From an uncultured Bacteroidales bacterium (GTDB lineage: Bacteria; Bacteroidota; Bacteroidia; Bacteroidales; UBA932), in contig CAMNNY010000164.1 in the NCBI GenBank assembly GCA_946546175.1, forward strand, positions 1-32,227: 32,227 nt of DNA. Reading direction: 5' to 3'. The notes under the pieces are model-generated. The model had not been told where the DNA came from. It ran no database searches and saw only the letters and a program-made list of their open reading frames with translations. Shown here piece by piece: positions 27,121-32,227 of the stretch. The first letter of the stretch is position 1. Every line of letters begins with the position of its first letter. The translations under genes and the position numbers were made by a program.

Positions 27121-28875
27121 ATGAATATCAGACATATAGCATTAGTAAGCATTTTAGGCATTCTCTTCCAGGGCATTGCATTCGCAGATACCGTAAGCGT
27201 AGAGAAAGCCGGCGAAATAGCCTCCAAGTGGCTCGGCTGCGAGGTCAGGCAGGAAAACTACGGCTCCGACGCTTTTTACGTTTTCAGCGGGAGCCGCGGA
27301 GGCTGGATAATAATCTCGGCAGAAGACGCAGTTACACCCGTGCTTGGGTATAACGAGACCGGAACCTTTACTCCGAAACGCATGCCTGACAACCTCAGGA
27401 CATGGATGTCTGGCTACGAAAAAAGCATCAAGGCTGTTCGGGCAGCCGGTGTCCGCCAGAATTCGGAAGTCGCATCACTTTGGAAAACAGCTGCTTACAA
27501 GACCAAGGCATCAAGCAGGAAAGTACTCGGCACCGCCCTTTGGGGGCAAGACTCCCCTTTCAACGACCAATGCCCGACGGTAGTTGAAAGCGGCCGCACG
27601 GTACGTGCGCTCTCCGGCTGCGTGGCCACCGCGATGTCCGAAGTAATCCGCTACCACCAATGGCCTCAACAGGGCAAAGGCACCATCGGCGGATATACAT
27701 ACACGAGTGACACCGATAAAAAATACACCATTGACAGCTACAGCATCGACTCCCACCGCTACGACTATACTCTGATGCCCATCACTTATTCAAAATCTGC
27801 CACCTCTGCCCAAAAAGCGGCGGTCGCGCAGCTCATGCACGACTGCGGAGTGATGGTCGAGGCAATGTACAACTACGAAACCGGAACCGGTGCTTACTCC
27901 GAGAATATAGTCAATGCCATGGTCAACCACATGTCTTACTCTGCTTCTGCCCAGCTGCTCTACAGGCAGGCCTACACCGATGCGGAGTGGACACAGATCA
28001 TCATCAGGGAGATCGACTGCGGCAGACCGGTAATCTATGCCGGCAGCAGCGAGACTGACGGCGGCCATCAGTTTGTGTGTGAGGGCTACGACGAGCGGGA
28101 CTTCCTCTATATGAACTGGGGATGGTCCGGCGAGTCCAACGGCTTCTTCACCCTTACCCTGAAGATTCCCGGCTCCTACACCTTCGACGAAGACCACAGC
28201 ATGGTAGTGGGCCTCGAGCCGGACAGGGAGGGCGACGACCCCGTAATGGCCGGTCCCATAATCTTCGACTGTAACGACGAAACGAGCAAGGGGCTCAGCA
28301 TTACCTCCGGAAGCATCCAGGGCAAAGCGTTTACCCTTGCCGCAGACGCACTGACCAACATCAACTACTATCAGGACTATAAAGGGGCGGTCAAGGCTGC
28401 GCTCGTAGACTGGAAAGGAAACCTCAAGGAGTATGTCTCGGAAGAGAGCCCTCTGGAGATTCCCGCCTACAATATCGTGACTCTCAGCGGCATCCAATGC
28501 AAAATCACCGGCAATGTCGCTTTCGGCGACAGGGTCCTGCTCTACTACAGAGACTCCGCCGGCAACTGGACGCCTGTAAAAGGAAAGGAAAGCTACACTT
28601 ATCCGGCTGGCAAGACCATCTATCTTTCCTCTTCCGTTCCGGCCGTGGATGCCGCGTTCATCGCGCTCCCCGAGAACCCCGTCGCCGGAGACACTTACTA
28701 CTTCGAACTTGTGGCCGGATCCACTCCGATAAAGAGCGTAACCTGGTACTACGACTCCCAGAAACAATCCGGCGTATCGGCCATCCTTAAGTCCGGGGTA
28801 CACAGAGTAGAGGCATCCGTCACCTTGAGCGACGGTACCACAGAAACGATCAAAGCTCAGATAACGGTGAAATAA
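27121..28875 (+). CDS. C10 family (streptopain/SpeB-like) cysteine protease with propeptide
   Basis: Propeptide-like GGWIIISAEDAVTPVLGYNETGTF; LSGCVATAMSEVIRYHQWP (catalytic Cys); GGHQFVCEGYDERDFLYMNWGWSGESNGFFTL (catalytic His). Confidence 0.93.
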   Translation: MNIRHIALVSILGILFQGIAFADTVSVEKAGEIASKWLGCEVRQENYGSDAFYVFSGSRGGWIIISAEDAVTPVLGYNETGTFTPKRMPDNLRTWMSGYEKSIKAVRAAGVRQNSEVASLWKTAAYKTKASSRKVLGTALWGQDSPFNDQCPTVVESGRTVRALSGCVATAMSEVIRYHQWPQQGKGTIGGYTYTSDTDKKYTIDSYSIDSHRYDYTLMPITYSKSATSAQKAAVAQLMHDCGVMVEAMYNYETGTGAYSENIVNAMVNHMSYSASAQLLYRQAYTDAEWTQIIIREIDCGRPVIYAGSSETDGGHQFVCEGYDERDFLYMNWGWSGESNGFFTLTLKIPGSYTFDEDHSMVVGLEPDREGDDPVMAGPIIFDCNDETSKGLSITSGSIQGKAFTLAADALTNINYYQDYKGAVKAALVDWKGNLKEYVSEESPLEIPAYNIVTLSGIQCKITGNVAFGDRVLLYYRDSAGNWTPVKGKESYTYPAGKTIYLSSSVPAVDAAFIALPENPVAGDTYYFELVAGSTPIKSVTWYYDSQKQSGVSAILKSGVHRVEASVTLSDGTTETIKAQITVK

Positions 28876-29997
28876 TTACCGGAGAAGAGAGATCATCTCA
28901 CTTGCTACAGCCCTCGACGCGCCACCGCCACCGAGGGCTTTTTTGATGGCAGCATAGTCAGAGAGCATTCCCTCACGGTACTCGGAATCCTCACAGAGCC
29001 TGCGGACCTCTTCGAGTACACCTTCCACAGTAAATTCTTCCTGGACCAGCTCACGGAACGCAAGTTTGTCGAGAATCAGGTTCCCGAGGCTGATGTATTT
29101 GATATGGTCCATGACGTGGAGGATCTTACGGGCGATAAAGGCCGTCACCGGCGTAGTTGACCAGCACACGACCTGCGGGGTCCCGATCAGAGCCGCTTCA
29201 AGGGAGGCCGTCCCGGAGTTGATTATCGCGGCCTTCGCCCCTTTCAGCACATCGTATGTGCGGCCGAACACGAGTTCGACGTAGGCCTCACGCCCTTCCA
29301 GCCATGACGCATAGTCGGCCTCGCTGCGAGCCGGCGCTCCCGCCACCACGAACCTGTAGCCTGAATACTCCGGCAGCGCGTGCAAGCGGTCGGCGACCTC
29401 CATGCACACTGGCATCATACGCGATATTTCGCCTTTTCTGGAACCCGCCAGAACAGCCATATAGGGCTGCTCGCAGACCGTCCCGAAAGAAGTGGACTCG
29501 ACTGCATCAACAAGCGGATTGCCCTTATAGACAAAGGGTATCCCCTTGGACTCGAAATACGGTATTTCAAACGGGAAAACGATGAAAAGCCTGTCTACAT
29601 AGCGGCGGAGTTTACGGTTGCGTCCTTCGCGGGAGGCCCAGGTCTTCGGGGCGATGTAGTAGAATACCTTCAGCCCGTGGCCATGGGCGAACTTCGCGAT
29701 ACGCATATTGAAGCCGGGATAATCGACAAGGATCACCACATCCGGTTTCCAGCTCAGGATATCGGCCTTGCAAGAACGCAGGCGCGAAAGCAGCGCTCCG
29801 GCCTTGCGCAACACATCCGCTCCCCCCATAACGGCCCCTTCCTTGAAGTGGAAGAGCATGGAGCCTCCCACCGCCGCCATAAGGTCGCCTCCCACAAAGC
29901 GGAATTCCGCCCCGGGATCTTCGGCCTTGAGGCCTTTCATAAGGTTGGATGCGTGGAGATCGCCGGAGGCCTCTCCCGCTATGAGGTAGTATTTCAT
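28876..29997 (-). CDS. lpxB: Lipid-A-disaccharide synthase
   Basis: MKYYLIAGEASGDLHASNLMKGLK; FVGGDLMAAVGG; VILVDYPGFNMRIAKFA; YYIAPKTWASREGR; NSGTASLEAALIGTPQVV. Confidence 0.96.
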   Translation of the reverse strand: MKYYLIAGEASGDLHASNLMKGLKAEDPGAEFRFVGGDLMAAVGGSMLFHFKEGAVMGGADVLRKAGALLSRLRSCKADILSWKPDVVILVDYPGFNMRIAKFAHGHGLKVFYYIAPKTWASREGRNRKLRRYVDRLFIVFPFEIPYFESKGIPFVYKGNPLVDAVESTSFGTVCEQPYMAVLAGSRKGEISRMMPVCMEVADRLHALPEYSGYRFVVAGAPARSEADYASWLEGREAYVELVFGRTYDVLKGAKAAIINSGTASLEAALIGTPQVVCWSTTPVTAFIARKILHVMDHIKYISLGNLILDKLAFRELVQEEFTVEGVLEEVRRLCEDSEYREGMLSDYAAIKKALGGGGASRAVASEMISLLR

Positions 29998-31879
<1,882 letters not shown>

Positions 31880-31898
31880 TTACCCTGCTTCAACAAAA

Positions 31899-31927
31899 AA
31901 AGCTGGCCGAAACGGTCAGCTTTTTTT
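31899..31927. terminator. Rho-independent terminator after GAPDH, near-symmetric (could act in both directions)
   Basis: AAAAAAAGCTGGCCG-aaa-CGGTCAGCTTTTTTTT. Confidence 0.85.
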
Positions 31928-31960
31928 TGTGCCTCGCCTATTGTCAGCAGGCTTTGCTCC

Positions 31961-32227
31961 GGATCACGTCCAAAAGTATGTGTTCCGTTTGTTGCACGGT
32001 TTGGTCAATAGATCGGCCAATATACTAACGGAAGGGGCTATCTCCCTCGCGCACAAAGACCGTCATAGGGTGTAATTTATAACTACCTGAATCACAGAAA
32101 AATGCTGATATGATCTGCTGAAATTTAAGTGATCGTTTCACGAACTTACTGATTATCATTTAGTTGCAAATAACGGCTCGCGTTCAGTATGAGTTTTGCG
32201 CCTGGGTGCTTCGCTTCTGAAGGGGTG
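31961..32227 (-). repeat. Copy 2 of the mosaic non-coding repeat (continues past the window end)
   Basis: 46-bp exact block 31961-32006, hairpin block 32004-32031, and diverged block 32067-32177 collinear with copy 1 in inverted orientation. Confidence 0.75.

Noticed and set aside
27790-28803. 337-aa minus-strand ORF opposite the C10 protease gene
   Set aside because: Antisense shadow ORF; the sense frame has intact catalytic motifs.

Overview
Bacteroidales-type chromosomal window (TAnnTTTG -7 boxes, SusC/SusD operon, BACON, fimbrillin and DUF4843 families). Left: 5' end of valS (-), then an overlapping + strand gene set (DUF3467, KdsC-like HAD phosphatase, Maf, RluA-type pseudouridine synthase), tRNA-Cys, about 1.4 kb of structured non-coding DNA, and an FprA-type flavodiiron protein. 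Middle: a tightly packed seven-gene minus-strand operon (SusC, SusD, DUF4843, PKD-like lipoprotein, zincin metalloprotease, a paralogue that has lost the zincin active site, BACON lipoprotein) downstream of a WYL regulator that is preceded by an unannotated 31-aa ORF. Right: RlmI-type methyltransferase, RNase D-like exonuclease, unknown lipoprotein, PssA, C1B peptidase, fimbrillin-like lipoprotein plus C10 protease, LpxB, SurE, GAPDH. Least explained by standard annotation: (i) two diverged copies of a mosaic non-coding repeat in opposite orientation about 27.4 kb apart, sharing an exact 46-bp end block and covarying hairpins; (ii) a promoter-to-terminator small RNA candidate at 3421-3537; (iii) a palindromic element embedded in frame in the pseudouridine synthase gene; (iv) the active/inactive metalloprotease pair in the SusCD operon; (v) the 31-aa ORF and a 23-bp palindrome upstream of the WYL gene. 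All identifications come from reading the sequence by eye; no database searches were run.
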